DNA from: Salinisphaera sp. LB1
GTDB lineage: Bacteria > Pseudomonadota > Gammaproteobacteria > Nevskiales > Salinisphaeraceae
NCBI RefSeq assembly: GCF_003177035.1
Contig: NZ_CP029488.1
Coordinates: forward strand, 3,038,001 to 3,102,000
DNA: 64,000 nt
Direction: 5' to 3'
The translations under genes and the position numbers were made by a program. The notes beneath the pieces were generated by a model. It did no database searches and was not told where the DNA came from. It saw only the letters and a list, made by a program, of their open reading frames with translations. Each line of letters opens with the position of its first letter. The stretch's first letter is position 1. Below, piece after piece: positions 50,018 through 59,044 of this stretch.

Positions 50018-51037
50018 ATGCAAGACCAGGTTTTGATCGACACGGCTCGTCAGTTGATGACGTACGGCAAGGGGCTGCTGGCTGCCGACGAATCCACCGG
50101 CACCATCAAGAAGCGACTCGACAGTATCAACGTCGAATCGACGGAACAGACCCGCCGAGCCTATCGCAATCTTCTATTCACGACCGCGGGCGCGGAAGAG
50201 TTCATCAGTGGCGTGATTCTGTTCGAGGAAACGCTCTTTCAGAAAGCCGACGACGGCACGCCTTTTCCGGAATTGCTGGCCGGCAAGGGCATGATTCCCG
50301 GGATCAAGGTGGACCAGGGCGCCAAGCCGTTGGCGGGAAGCGCAGAGGAGAAAGTCACCGAAGGCCTCGACGGGCTGCGCGAGCGCCTGTCGACCTATGC
50401 CGAAGCGGGCGCGCGTTTTGCGAAGTGGCGCGGCGTCATCGATATCGCGGAAGACCGGCCGAGCGATTATTGCATTCAGGTGAACGCGCATGCGCTGGCT
50501 CGTTACGCCGCGCTGTGCCAGGAAGCGGGTATCGTGCCGATCGTCGAACCCGAAGTGCTCATGAACGCCGAGCACTCGATCGAACGCTGCCAGCAGGTGA
50601 CGGAGGCGGTGCTCGATGCCGTGTTCGCCGAGTTGAAACAACAGCGTGTGCTGCTGGAAGGCATGTTGCTCAAGCCCAACATGGTCGTCTCGGGCAAATA
50701 CTGCGCCGAGCAGGCCGGGGTGGACCAGGTGGCGGACGCCACGCTGCAAAGCCTGAGGCGTTGCGTGCCGGCGGCGGTGCCCGGCATTGTTTTCCTGTCC
50801 GGCGGGCAGGACGATGAAGACGCCACAGCGCATCTGGATGCGATGAATCGCCGGGGGCCGCAACCCTGGACGCTTTCGTTCTCGTTCGGTCGCGCGCTGC
50901 AGACGCCGGCACTCAAGACGTGGGCCGGGCAGGCGGATAACGTGCCCGCGGCCCAACGGGCGTTTCTCAAGCGTGCCCGCAACAATGGTGCGGCGGCGCG
51001 CGGCGAGTACAACCCCGACATGGAAGACGCCGCCTGA
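50018..51037 (+). CDS. Class I fructose-bisphosphate aldolase
   Basis: This Schiff-base aldolase interconverts fructose-1,6-bisphosphate with DHAP and glyceraldehyde-3-phosphate. The 339-residue protein starts like eukaryotic-type class I enzymes (GKGLLAADESTGTIKKRL) and has ISGVILFEETLFQ, KWRGVIDI, PIVEPEVLM, and the Schiff-base lysine in LEGMLLKPNMVVSGK (about residue 226). GIVFLSGGQ and FSFGRALQ follow. A strong ribosome site (GGAGG at 50002-50006) precedes the ATG. It stands alone, ended by a terminator. Confidence 0.95.
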   Translation: MQDQVLIDTARQLMTYGKGLLAADESTGTIKKRLDSINVESTEQTRRAYRNLLFTTAGAEEFISGVILFEETLFQKADDGTPFPELLAGKGMIPGIKVDQGAKPLAGSAEEKVTEGLDGLRERLSTYAEAGARFAKWRGVIDIAEDRPSDYCIQVNAHALARYAALCQEAGIVPIVEPEVLMNAEHSIERCQQVTEAVLDAVFAELKQQRVLLEGMLLKPNMVVSGKYCAEQAGVDQVADATLQSLRRCVPAAVPGIVFLSGGQDDEDATAHLDAMNRRGPQPWTLSFSFGRALQTPALKTWAGQADNVPAAQRAFLKRARNNGAAARGEYNPDMEDAA

Positions 51038-51063
51038 CCGCTGGTCGGAACTGCGATTCCGTG

Positions 51064-51093
51064 GCCCGGGCCGTGATCGGCTCGGGCTTTTTT
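51064..51093 (+). terminator. Rho-independent terminator after the aldolase gene
   Basis: GCCCGGG (51064-51070) pairs with CTCGGGC (51081-51087) including one G-U pair, followed by T6. Confidence 0.85.
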
Positions 51094-51137
51094 ATGCACG
51101 TACCGCGAGCCCCGGTATTGCCGATACACTGAAGACT

Positions 51138-52994
51138 ATGGATACGCAGGCCATATTGCGCGCCAACCCGCTGTTCCGGAATCTCGACCGCCGCGCGCTG
51201 CGCACGATCGCCGCGCGCGCGGAGTGGGTGGAAATCGGGGGCGGGGAATATCTGTTTCGAGCCGGTGACGATAGCGATGCGCTGTATGTAATCGTCAGCG
51301 GCCGGATTCGTGTCGTCCGCCCGCGTGACGACGGGCCGTCGATGCATATGGGCGAGCTCGGCGCGGGCGAGATGGTGGGCGAGATCTCCATCATTCGCGA
51401 GCAGAAGCACTCTGCCGATGGCCTCGCCATGCGCGACACGCAGCTGCTGCGCATCTCGCGCGCGCAGTTCGAATCGCTGGTGACACGTTACCCGCAGGCG
51501 ATGCTGCAGGTGACCCGTCTGATCGCGGATCGCCTGAGCGACATGTCGCCGATGGCCAGCCGCGACAGCGTGCAGAGTGGCCGGACGTATGCCGTGGTGC
51601 CGGCGCACCCCGGGGTGGATGTGGCGGGTTTCTCGCGCGCGTTGTCCAGTGCGCTGGCGGCGTATGCGCCGACATTGCGTATCGACGCCTCGCGCGTGGA
51701 TACGGCGCTGGGCGACGGGACGGCCGAGGCCGATCTGGGCGCGGGTGAGTCGCACCGGACGCTCACCCGCTGGCTGACGCAGCTCGAGGAACGCTATCGC
51801 TACCTGATCTATCAGGGCAGCGCCGAGCCCGACGCCTGGACACGCCGCGGGCTGCGTCAGGCCGACCGCGTACTGATCGTGGCTTATGGCGAGCAGTGGC
51901 CGTTTCTCTCGCGCAATCTGGCCTGGTTGGGAGAGCAGGCGCTGCGCGCGCCGATGGAGGTCGTACTGCTTTACGGCCAGGACGACGAGTATTCCGCACT
52001 CGGCTGGCGTCGGGTGGCGCGTGCCGGCTTCCATCACCGCGTGGCGCGTGATTATCCGCCGGACCAGATGGCGCGTGTCGCGCGGCTCGTCTCGGGCCGG
52101 GCGAATTGTCTGGTGCTGGGCGGCGGCGGGGCGCGTGGCTTCGCCCACGTCGGCCTGGTGCGGGCCATGCACGAAAAGAACATCCCGATCGACGCCGTGG
52201 GCGGCACCAGCATGGGGGCGCTCATCGCCGGCATGATCGCAATGGGTGACGACGCCACCACCATGCTGGCGCGCCTGCGCGAGACGTTTGTCACCGGCAA
52301 GTATCTCAATGATTATTCGCTGTCGCGTATCTCGTTGATCACGGCAGAGAAATTCCGCCGGCAGCTGGGCGCGATCTTCGGCGACCGGCTGATCGAGAAC
52401 CTGGATATCCCGTTCTATTGTCTGTCGACCAACCTGTCGCGCAGCCTGCCCGTGGTGCACGACGAGGGCGAACTCGCCACCTGGGTCGCGGCGAGCATGG
52501 CCGTGCCGGGCATTGCGCCGCCGACCGTCCATCGCGGCGAATTGCTGGTGGACGGCGGCCTGCTCAATGCGATTCCCTTCGACACCATGGCCGAGATGGG
52601 GCGCGGGCACGTGATCGTCTCCGACGTCAGCAGCGAGTCGACGCTGACCGTGGAAATGGCCGACGATTCGCCCACGACCTCGCTGCTGTCACTGGGGGCG
52701 GCCGGGCGGCATCTGAACATGTTTCGCATTCTGTTCCACACCGCCACGCTGTCCAGTGACCGCGAACGCCGGGAGATCGACGCGCGTGCGGACCTGGCGC
52801 TGCACATGCCGGTCGAAGGCATCGGCATGTTCGACTGGGACAAGCTCGATGATGTGGTTTATCGCGGCTATTGTTACGCCGACCAGAAGCTGGACGAATG
52901 GCGGGCCGCCCTCGAAGCCGCGGGTGAGCGGGGCGATGCGCTGGGCCGGCCGGCCATGGCCGGGCTGCGCTCGACGCCGTTGTCCACGGTCTGA
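51138..52994 (+). CDS. Patatin-like phospholipase with N-terminal cyclic-nucleotide-binding domain (NTE type)
   Basis: The 618-residue protein combines an N-terminal cNMP-binding domain (LYVIVSGRIRVVRPRD, GEMVGEISIIREQKHSADGLAMRD, about residues 20-135), a middle region of about 180 residues, and a C-terminal patatin domain. The patatin part has the oxyanion motif GGGGARGFAHVG (about 328), the nucleophile Ser in GGTSMGAL (about 355) and the catalytic Asp in VDGGLLNAIP (about 471). This is the layout of neuropathy-target-esterase-like lysophospholipases, which act on membrane phospholipids. There is no signal peptide. Start ATG 51138 opens MDTQAILRANPLFRNLD. Confidence 0.93.
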   Translation: MDTQAILRANPLFRNLDRRALRTIAARAEWVEIGGGEYLFRAGDDSDALYVIVSGRIRVVRPRDDGPSMHMGELGAGEMVGEISIIREQKHSADGLAMRDTQLLRISRAQFESLVTRYPQAMLQVTRLIADRLSDMSPMASRDSVQSGRTYAVVPAHPGVDVAGFSRALSSALAAYAPTLRIDASRVDTALGDGTAEADLGAGESHRTLTRWLTQLEERYRYLIYQGSAEPDAWTRRGLRQADRVLIVAYGEQWPFLSRNLAWLGEQALRAPMEVVLLYGQDDEYSALGWRRVARAGFHHRVARDYPPDQMARVARLVSGRANCLVLGGGGARGFAHVGLVRAMHEKNIPIDAVGGTSMGALIAGMIAMGDDATTMLARLRETFVTGKYLNDYSLSRISLITAEKFRRQLGAIFGDRLIENLDIPFYCLSTNLSRSLPVVHDEGELATWVAASMAVPGIAPPTVHRGELLVDGGLLNAIPFDTMAEMGRGHVIVSDVSSESTLTVEMADDSPTTSLLSLGAAGRHLNMFRILFHTATLSSDRERREIDARADLALHMPVEGIGMFDWDKLDDVVYRGYCYADQKLDEWRAALEAAGERGDALGRPAMAGLRSTPLSTV

Positions 52995-53009
52995 CCGGCC
53001 GTCGGGCGG

Positions 53010-54152
53010 TCACGAACCGCCGAGCAGTGCCCCGATCAGCGCGTAGTAGATACCGGCCAGCTGATCCACATGGGCTGCCTCGATGTGTTCGTCGATCTGA
53101 TGGATCGAGGCGTTCAGCGGCCCGAGTTCGATGACTTCGGCGCCGGTCGGCGCGATGAAGCGGCCGTCCGAAGTGCCGCCAGCGGTCGAAAGCGTCACGT
53201 CGTGGCCGCAGCACTGGCGAATGGCACGGCGCGCGGCATCGATCAGGGGGCCGCTCTTGGTGATGAAGGGCTCGCCGGAAAGGCGCCATTCGATGGCGTG
53301 GGGATCGACGCCGTGGCGGCCGCAGTAATCGCATACGACGGCATCAATCGACGCGGCGCTCTGCAACGGCGAGAAGCGCCAGTTGAACACCGCGTCGGCG
53401 TCGCCGGGAATCATGTTCTCGGCCCCGGTACCGGCGCGCAGATTGGAGACCTGGAAAGACGTCGGCGGGAAGAAGGCATCGCCGTCGTCCCAGCGATGCG
53501 CGGTGAGGTCGTGCAACAGGCCGATCAGACGGTGCAGGGCGTTGTCGGCGCGCTGCGGATAGGCGACGTGGCCCTGCCGTCCGCGCACGCGAATGCGGGC
53601 GTTGAGACTGCCGCGACGCCCGTTCTTGATGGTGTCGGCCAGCTCGTGGCTGCTGGAAGGTTCGCCCAGCAGACAGAAATCGATGCGCTCGCCGCGTTCT
53701 TCCAGCCAGCGCATCACGGCCCGGGTGCCGTCGATGGCCGGGCCTTCTTCGTCGCTGGTCAACAGGAACGCGAGACGGCCAGGGTGACCAGGCTGTTCGG
53801 CGCGAAACCTCTCGGCCGCGCACACCATGGCGGCGACGCTGGATTTCATGTCGGCCGCCCCGCGACCGTAGAGCCTGCCGTTAACGATCTCGGCGGCGAA
53901 CGGATCGTGCGACCACTGTTCGGCCGGCCCGGCGGGCACCACATCGGTGTGCCCGGCCAGGCAGAGCAGGGGGCCGGATTCGCCGGCCACGGCCCACAGG
54001 TTGTCGACCGGGCCGAACCGTAAGCGCTGGATCGCAAAGCCGGCGGCTTCCAGTCGGTCGGCGAGCAGATCCTGACACCCGGCGTCCTCGGGCGTGACCG
54101 AGGGGCGGCGGATCAATTCACGGGCGAGATCGAGCGCGGGCGTTTCCGGCAT
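53010..54152 (-). CDS. dapE: Succinyl-diaminopimelate desuccinylase
   Basis: DapE removes succinate from N-succinyl-LL-DAP in lysine/peptidoglycan precursor synthesis. The 380-residue M20 zinc peptidase has metal ligands in CLAGHTDVVPAG (His), GRGAADMKS (Asp) and TSDEEGPAIDGT (catalytic Glu pair), and TAGGTSDGRF with a conserved ELGPLNASIHQIDEHI ending (His). ATG 54152 shares a base with the upstream stop (TGATG); the in-frame TTG just before it is not needed. Order dapD-yffB-dapE is conserved in gammaproteobacteria. Confidence 0.95.
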   Translation of the reverse strand: MPETPALDLARELIRRPSVTPEDAGCQDLLADRLEAAGFAIQRLRFGPVDNLWAVAGESGPLLCLAGHTDVVPAGPAEQWSHDPFAAEIVNGRLYGRGAADMKSSVAAMVCAAERFRAEQPGHPGRLAFLLTSDEEGPAIDGTRAVMRWLEERGERIDFCLLGEPSSSHELADTIKNGRRGSLNARIRVRGRQGHVAYPQRADNALHRLIGLLHDLTAHRWDDGDAFFPPTSFQVSNLRAGTGAENMIPGDADAVFNWRFSPLQSAASIDAVVCDYCGRHGVDPHAIEWRLSGEPFITKSGPLIDAARRAIRQCCGHDVTLSTAGGTSDGRFIAPTGAEVIELGPLNASIHQIDEHIEAAHVDQLAGIYYALIGALLGGS

Positions 54153-54505
54153 CAACGGCTGCCGCCGGCGAGCGCGGTTTCGTAGCGCGCCCGGGAGAAT
54201 CCGGCCAGTGTTTCGCGCGGCGTTTCCAGGATCGGCCGCTTGATCAGCGTGGGATGGGCGAGCAGTACCGGGATCGGATCGGTCTCGGCCGCCGCACGCT
54301 GGTCGGCGTCGAAATCGCGCCAGGTCTTGCTGCGCTTGTTGAGCAGCGCCGCGTCGCCCAGCGCTTCGCGCCAGGCTTCCAGGCGTTCGCGGCTGACGCC
54401 ATCTTCACGCACGTCGATCCAGGAATAATCGATACCGGCGTCATCCAGCCACTTGCGGGCGCGGCGACAGGTGTCGCAGGTCTTGATGCCAAACAACTGC
54501 GCCAT
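54152..54505 (-). CDS. ArsC/Spx family reductase-like protein YffB
   Basis: This 117-residue thioredoxin-fold protein has an N-terminal CDTCRRA motif (FGIKTCDTCRRARKWLDDAG), LLNKRSKTWRDFDADQR, and HPTLIKRPILE with the cis-Pro region, all usual in the ArsC/YffB group. YffB proteins are assigned as probable reductases of unknown substrate, not true arsenate reductases. It is coupled to both neighbours by single-base overlaps (TAATG and TGATG), which links it to the dap genes by position only. Confidence 0.88.
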   Translation of the reverse strand: MAQLFGIKTCDTCRRARKWLDDAGIDYSWIDVREDGVSRERLEAWREALGDAALLNKRSKTWRDFDADQRAAAETDPIPVLLAHPTLIKRPILETPRETLAGFSRARYETALAGGSR

Positions 54506-55329
54506 TATTGGACGTTGCGCAGCAGTTCGTTCACGCCGACCTTGGCGCGGGTCGATGCATCGACTTTCTTGACGATGATCGCGGCGTTGATGGAATAGCG
54601 CCCGTTGTCGCGCGGCAGGCTGCCGGCGACGACCACCGAGCCGGCTGGTACTTCGCCGTGGATGATTTGGTCGGCTTCGCGGTCGTAGATCGGGGTCGAG
54701 GCGCCGATGAACACGCCCATCGAAATCACCGAACCGCGGCCAATGCGCACGCCTTCAACGATCTCCGAGCGCGCGCCGATGAAGCAGCCGTCCTCGATGA
54801 TGGTCGGCGCGGCCTGCAGCGGTTCCAGCACGCCGCCCAGGCCTGCGCCGCCGGACAGATGCACGCCTTCGCCGACCTGGGCGCAGGAGCCGACCGTGGC
54901 CCAGGTATCGATCATCGTGCCGGCGCCGACATAGGCGCCGATATTCACATAGCTCGGCATGACCACCGCGTTGGGTGCGATATGCGCGCCGCGGCGCACC
55001 ATGGCCGGTGGCACGATGCGCGCGCCCTGTTTCCTGAAGGCCGCCTCGTCGTAGTCGGCGTACTTGCCCGGTACCTTGTCGAAATACTGGGTGTGTCCGC
55101 CGTCGATCGGCGCGTTGTCGCGCAGGCGGAACGAAACCAGCACGGCCTTCTTGAGCCATTCATTGACCTTCCAGCCATCGGCCGTGGGTTCGGCGACACG
55201 GGCCGAGCCGTCATCGAGCATGGCCAGTGCGGCTTCGACCGCCTCGACGATGGTCGGGTCGGCCGAAGAAGGCGACAGTTGGTCGCGGTGGTCGAAGGCG
55301 TCCTCGATGATCTGCTGTATTTCGGCCAT
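54505..55329 (-). CDS. dapD: 2,3,4,5-tetrahydropyridine-2,6-dicarboxylate N-succinyltransferase
   Basis: DapD succinylates tetrahydrodipicolinate, the branch-defining step of the succinylase lysine pathway. From ATG 55329 ([20 protein letters not shown]) it has 274 residues, exactly the E. coli length. The left-handed beta-helix hexapeptide repeats are visible ([39 protein letters not shown]). KDGRF-type binding is replaced by [16 protein letters not shown] at 55344 would add five residues but lacks a ribosome site. It is the first gene of dapD-yffB-dapE. Confidence 0.95.
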   Translation of the reverse strand: MAEIQQIIEDAFDHRDQLSPSSADPTIVEAVEAALAMLDDGSARVAEPTADGWKVNEWLKKAVLVSFRLRDNAPIDGGHTQYFDKVPGKYADYDEAAFRKQGARIVPPAMVRRGAHIAPNAVVMPSYVNIGAYVGAGTMIDTWATVGSCAQVGEGVHLSGGAGLGGVLEPLQAAPTIIEDGCFIGARSEIVEGVRIGRGSVISMGVFIGASTPIYDREADQIIHGEVPAGSVVVAGSLPRDNGRYSINAAIIVKKVDASTRAKVGVNELLRNVQ

Positions 55330-55353
55330 GGTCTTTTCGCTCAAGGGTGCATT

Positions 55354-56361
55354 TCAAGCGCGCGAGTTTAACGTGGAATCACCGTCTGACGCAGCGTCGC
55401 CATGTCGCAAGACAGTCGGCGCGGCGCAGGACGCGGCATGCGCGCGGACCACGGCGGCGAACTGATGCCCGGCTTCGCTCAGCCGTTCGCCGCGGCGGGT
55501 GAGGATGCCGAACGGCGCCAGCGCCTGGCCGAGCGTGATCGGCAGGCGGGTGAGCACGCCGAAATCCAGGTAATCCCGGACCACCGATTCGGCCATCACC
55601 AGGATGGCATCACTGCGCTTGACCAACTGCAACGCGGCGAAGATCGAACCGCATTCGACGACGTCGCGCGGCGAGACCAGCCCGCGCTGTTCCAGCTCTT
55701 TTTCCAGCGCCTGGCGCGCGGGTGTTTCCACGGGTTGCAGCAGCCACGGCCATTCCTCGAGCAACCGGGAAAGTTCGATACCCGACTGGCCGACAAGCGC
55801 ATGGCCGCGCCGAACCACGGCGATCATGCGCTCGTTGCCGAGTGGCTCGAAGTCGAACTCGTTGTGCTGGAGCGCCGAGGAGAAACGCGCGATCGCCATG
55901 TCGATCTGGCTGCGCGAGAGCAGATCCAGCAGTTGGTCGCTGGTCTCGCCCATGAGTCGGATGCGCAGCAGCGGCCGGTCCTGCTTCATCTCGATCACGG
56001 CCTGGGCGACAAGATCCGGCGCGGCGCCCATGATGGCGCCCACCGCCAGCTCGCCGCCGTCGCCGGTGCGATAGCGCTGCAATTCCTCGGCGCAGCGGTC
56101 CAACCGCGTGAGCGCGTTGTGGGCGAACGACACCAGCACGGCGCCGAGACGGGTCGGCGCCACGCCCTTGGCGTCGCGGGTGAACAACTCGCTGTCAAAA
56201 GTGATTTCGATCTCGCGCAGCATGCGGGTGGCCGCCGGCTGCGAGATATTCATCGCCTCGGCCACGCGATGCAGGTTGCGGCGCTCATCGAGCAGACGGA
56301 TCAGCAGCAGGTGCTTGTAGCGCAGCCGATTGAGCAGGGTGGTGCGGGAAACCAGGGCCAT
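55354..56361 (-). CDS. LysR-family transcriptional regulator, probable rhamnose operon regulator
   Basis: The 335-residue protein has an N-terminal winged helix-turn-helix (RRNLHRVAEAMNISQPAATRMLREIEITFDSELFTRDAKG, about residues 27-67) and a LysR substrate-binding domain (GELAVGAIMGAAPDLVAQAV, IDMAIARFS). It resembles the GbpR-type sugar-linked regulators. It is divergent from the rhamnose operon across 255 bp containing a palindrome, so it is the likely pathway regulator. The effector is inferred to be rhamnose or an intermediate. It has an Ala/Cys-rich C-terminal tail with no clear role. Confidence 0.87.
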   Translation of the reverse strand: MALVSRTTLLNRLRYKHLLLIRLLDERRNLHRVAEAMNISQPAATRMLREIEITFDSELFTRDAKGVAPTRLGAVLVSFAHNALTRLDRCAEELQRYRTGDGGELAVGAIMGAAPDLVAQAVIEMKQDRPLLRIRLMGETSDQLLDLLSRSQIDMAIARFSSALQHNEFDFEPLGNERMIAVVRRGHALVGQSGIELSRLLEEWPWLLQPVETPARQALEKELEQRGLVSPRDVVECGSIFAALQLVKRSDAILVMAESVVRDYLDFGVLTRLPITLGQALAPFGILTRRGERLSEAGHQFAAVVRAHAASCAAPTVLRHGDAASDGDSTLNSRA

Positions 56362-56421
56362 GGGCCGACCTGTCGAACGCGGAAAGTTTCAATACCTTAA
56401 TGCTATCGGTCTGGCGATGTG

Positions 56422-56437
56422 TTCGACATTGGTCGAA
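56422..56437. promoter_or_regulatory. Candidate LysR operator palindrome upstream of the rhamnose operon
   Basis: TTCGAC-ATTG-GTCGAA is a perfect 6-4-6 inverted repeat 61 bp upstream of the LysR ATG. A further GTCGAA half-site lies at 56372-56377. It does not fit the canonical T-N11-A spacing exactly. Position and symmetry are the only support. Confidence 0.45.
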
Positions 56438-56616
56438 TGAACGCTGAGCTAAGGCGTTACACGTTACTTTGAAAAGCTTGAAGCGTCGGCATTTCCGGCG
56501 CCCGATAACAAGATCGTATCGGCTTTCATGTGGGCCGTATTGGTCGCGGCTTCCGAGCGGCTGTTATTCCAGTAGCCGATTCAAGACACGACGGGCGTAC
56601 ACGGGAGCGTTTCACG

Positions 56617-57801
56617 ATGGCGATGCCGACGATCAAGCAGATTCGTGCCTATACGGTGCGTGGTGGCGGGGCCGACTATCACGATCAGGGCGAAGGCCAC
56701 TGGATCGATAGCCAGATCTCGACGCCGATGAGCAAGTACCCGGAATATCGCGCCAAGCGGCGCAGTTTCGGGCTCAACGTGCTGGGCACGCTGGTGGTCG
56801 AGGTCGAAGCCAGTGACGGCAACATCGGCGTGGGCGTGACCACCGCCGGCGAAATCGGTGCCTTCATCGTGGAAAAACATCTGGCGCGCTTCATCGAAGG
56901 CCAGAAGGTCACCGACATCGAGCTGATGTGGGACCAGATGTTTCACGCCACGCTGTTCTATGGCCGCAAGGGCATCGTGCTGAACACCATCTCCGGTGTG
57001 GATCTGGCGCTGTGGGATCTGCTCGGCAAGGTGCGCGATGAACCGGTGCACGCCATGCTCGGTGGCCCGGTACGCGACGAACTGATTTTCTACGCCACCG
57101 GCGCGCGGCCCGATCTAGCCAAGGACATGGGCTTCATCGGCGGCAAGCTGCCGCTCAGGCACAGCCCAGCCGAATTCGACGCCGGCCTGAAGGCGAATCT
57201 CGACCAGCTCGCCGATATGCGCAATCGGGTGGGCGACGATTTCTGGCTGATGTTCGATTGCTGGATGAGCCTGAACGTCGAATACGCCACCCGCCTGGCG
57301 CATGGCGCCGCCGAATACGGCCTGAAATGGATCGAGGAGGCGCTGCCGCCGGACGACTACTGGGGCTATGCCGAGCTACGCCGCAACGTGCCGGTCGGCA
57401 TGTGGGTGAATACCGGCGAACACGAGGCCACCCGTTGGGGCTTTCGCATGCTGCTGGAAATGGAATGCTGCGACGTGATCCAGCCGGACGTCGGCTGGTG
57501 CGGCGGCATCACCGAGTTGATCAAGATCTCGGCGCTGGCCGATGCGCATCAGAAGCTCGTCATCCCGCACGGCTCGTCGGTCTACAGCTACCACTTCGTG
57601 ATCACACGGCATAACAGCCCGTTCTCCGAGTTCCTGATGATGGCGCCGGAAGCCGACAAGGTCGTGCCGATGTTCACGCCGTTGCTGGAAGGCGAGCCGG
57701 TACCGGAGAACGGGCGCATCAAGGCCTCCGCACTCGACAAGCCGGGCTTCGGCGTGACCATCGCGGCCGACGCCGATCTGGCGCGGCCCTACGAGCACTA
57801 G
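56617..57801 (+). CDS. rhmD: L-rhamnonate dehydratase
   Basis: This enolase-superfamily enzyme dehydrates L-rhamnonate to 2-keto-3-deoxy-L-rhamnonate. The 394-residue protein carries the RhmD N-terminus ([45 protein letters not shown]), [35 protein letters not shown], the metal-ligand region [38 protein letters not shown] and the catalytic-His region [14 protein letters not shown] 56617 follows GGGAG at 56603-56607. It is first in a six-gene operon whose enzymes form a complete pathway. Confidence 0.94.
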   Translation: MAMPTIKQIRAYTVRGGGADYHDQGEGHWIDSQISTPMSKYPEYRAKRRSFGLNVLGTLVVEVEASDGNIGVGVTTAGEIGAFIVEKHLARFIEGQKVTDIELMWDQMFHATLFYGRKGIVLNTISGVDLALWDLLGKVRDEPVHAMLGGPVRDELIFYATGARPDLAKDMGFIGGKLPLRHSPAEFDAGLKANLDQLADMRNRVGDDFWLMFDCWMSLNVEYATRLAHGAAEYGLKWIEEALPPDDYWGYAELRRNVPVGMWVNTGEHEATRWGFRMLLEMECCDVIQPDVGWCGGITELIKISALADAHQKLVIPHGSSVYSYHFVITRHNSPFSEFLMMAPEADKVVPMFTPLLEGEPVPENGRIKASALDKPGFGVTIAADADLARPYEH

Positions 57802-57810
57802 AGCCAGGCC

Positions 57811-58149
57811 ATGACTGTTCGTGCTTTCGAGATGCAGCTCACGCCGGGGCAGGCCGCCGAATATCGGCGGCGCCACGACGAAATCTGGCCGGAATTGGTT
57901 GATGCGTTGCGAGCGGCCGGCGTGCGCGACTACCGCATCTTCTGCGATGAAGACACCGGTCGGCTGTTCGCGGTCATGCATCTGACCGGCGAGCACACGG
58001 TCGATGTGCTGCCAGAGCACCAGGTGATGCAGCGTTGGTGGGCGTATATGGCCGACCTCATGGAAACCCGACCCGATAATTCGCCGGTCGAAGTGCCGCT
58101 GATGCCGGTCTTCACGCTCAGCGCGGAGGCCGATGATGCGAGTTGTTGA
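57811..58149 (+). CDS. rhaM: L-rhamnose mutarotase
   Basis: RhaM interconverts alpha- and beta-L-rhamnopyranose. The 112-residue protein has RAFEMQLTPGQAAEYRRRHDEIWPELVDALRAAGVRDYRIF with the catalytic His, LFAVMHLTG, and HQVMQRWWAYMADLMETRPDNSP. The length and motifs match E. coli RhaM (104). It lies 9 bp after rhmD and its end overlaps the lactonase start by 17 nt, unusually long. Confidence 0.93.
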   Translation: MTVRAFEMQLTPGQAAEYRRRHDEIWPELVDALRAAGVRDYRIFCDEDTGRLFAVMHLTGEHTVDVLPEHQVMQRWWAYMADLMETRPDNSPVEVPLMPVFTLSAEADDASC

Positions 58150-59044
58150 TCCCCACGTGCATTTCTGGCGGCTGGATCTCGGCAATCAGCCGTGGCTGGA
58201 GAATCCGCAGCCGAATTTGCTGGGCGATTACTCGCCGATGGCGCATGATTTCGGCCCGGCCGACCTGCGTGCCGCGGCCGGCGATATCGAGATCGCGGCG
58301 GCGGTGCATATCGAGGCCGATGCGGTTGACCCGTTACGCGAAACCGAATGGCTCGCCGGCTTGCCGGATTCGGTTGGCGCGGACGATCTACCGACGGCAC
58401 TCGTGATAGGCGCCGATCTGTCGAAGCCGGACGCACGCGACGCGCTGGAGCGCCAGATTGCAGCCAGCGAGCGCGTGCGCGGCGTCCGCCAGATCCTGAA
58501 TGTGCACGCCGATCCGTTGTTCGACTATGTCGGGCGGCATTACATGCGCGAGCCGACATGGCGCGCGAACTTCGCCTTGCTGGCCGAGCTCGGCCTGTCG
58601 TTCGATCTGCAGATCTATCCGGATCAGATGCCGGCGGCCGCGATCCTGGCGGCCGAGCATCCGGATGTGCCGTTCGTGATCAACCACGCCGGCATGTACG
58701 TCGACCGATCGAGCGTTGCCGGCTGGCGCGCCTGGCGCGACGGTCTGCGGCGGCTGGCCAGTCTGTCCAACGTGGCGATCAAGCTGTCCGGCTTCGGCAT
58801 GCTGGATCACGACTGGAAGCTGGGTTCGATCCGCCCGCTGATTCTCGAGGCCATTGATGCTTTCGGCGTCGAGCGCTGTCTGTTCGCCTCGAATTATCCA
58901 GTAGACGGGCTGTACGCCGGCTACGATGCGATCTGGCAGGCCTATGCCGATGTCGTGGCGGACGCGGGGACTGCCGTGAAGCAGGCGTTATTCGCGGACA
59001 ACGCACGGCGGCTGTATCGCTTGCCGGGTGAGGAAAAGGTTTGA
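58133..59044 (+). CDS. Amidohydrolase, probable L-rhamnono-1,4-lactonase
   Basis: The 303-residue metal-dependent hydrolase (amidohydrolase_2 type) has the N-terminal VVDPHVHFWRLDLGN (HxH metal ligands), FDLQIYPDQMPAAAIL, FVINHAGMYVDRS (His), AIKLSGFGML and SNYPVDGLY (Asp-region). Family members open sugar lactones. The flanking genes make L-rhamnonolactone hydrolysis the expected reaction, an inference from context. Two ATGs, 58133 and 58136, are possible. The stop overlaps the next ATG as TGATG. Confidence 0.87.
   Translation: MMRVVDPHVHFWRLDLGNQPWLENPQPNLLGDYSPMAHDFGPADLRAAAGDIEIAAAVHIEADAVDPLRETEWLAGLPDSVGADDLPTALVIGADLSKPDARDALERQIAASERVRGVRQILNVHADPLFDYVGRHYMREPTWRANFALLAELGLSFDLQIYPDQMPAAAILAAEHPDVPFVINHAGMYVDRSSVAGWRAWRDGLRRLASLSNVAIKLSGFGMLDHDWKLGSIRPLILEAIDAFGVERCLFASNYPVDGLYAGYDAIWQAYADVVADAGTAVKQALFADNARRLYRLPGEEKV

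Noticed and set aside
50967-52610. A 547-residue open frame antisense to the patatin phospholipase
   Set aside because: Shadow of a GC-rich gene; no motif or start signal.
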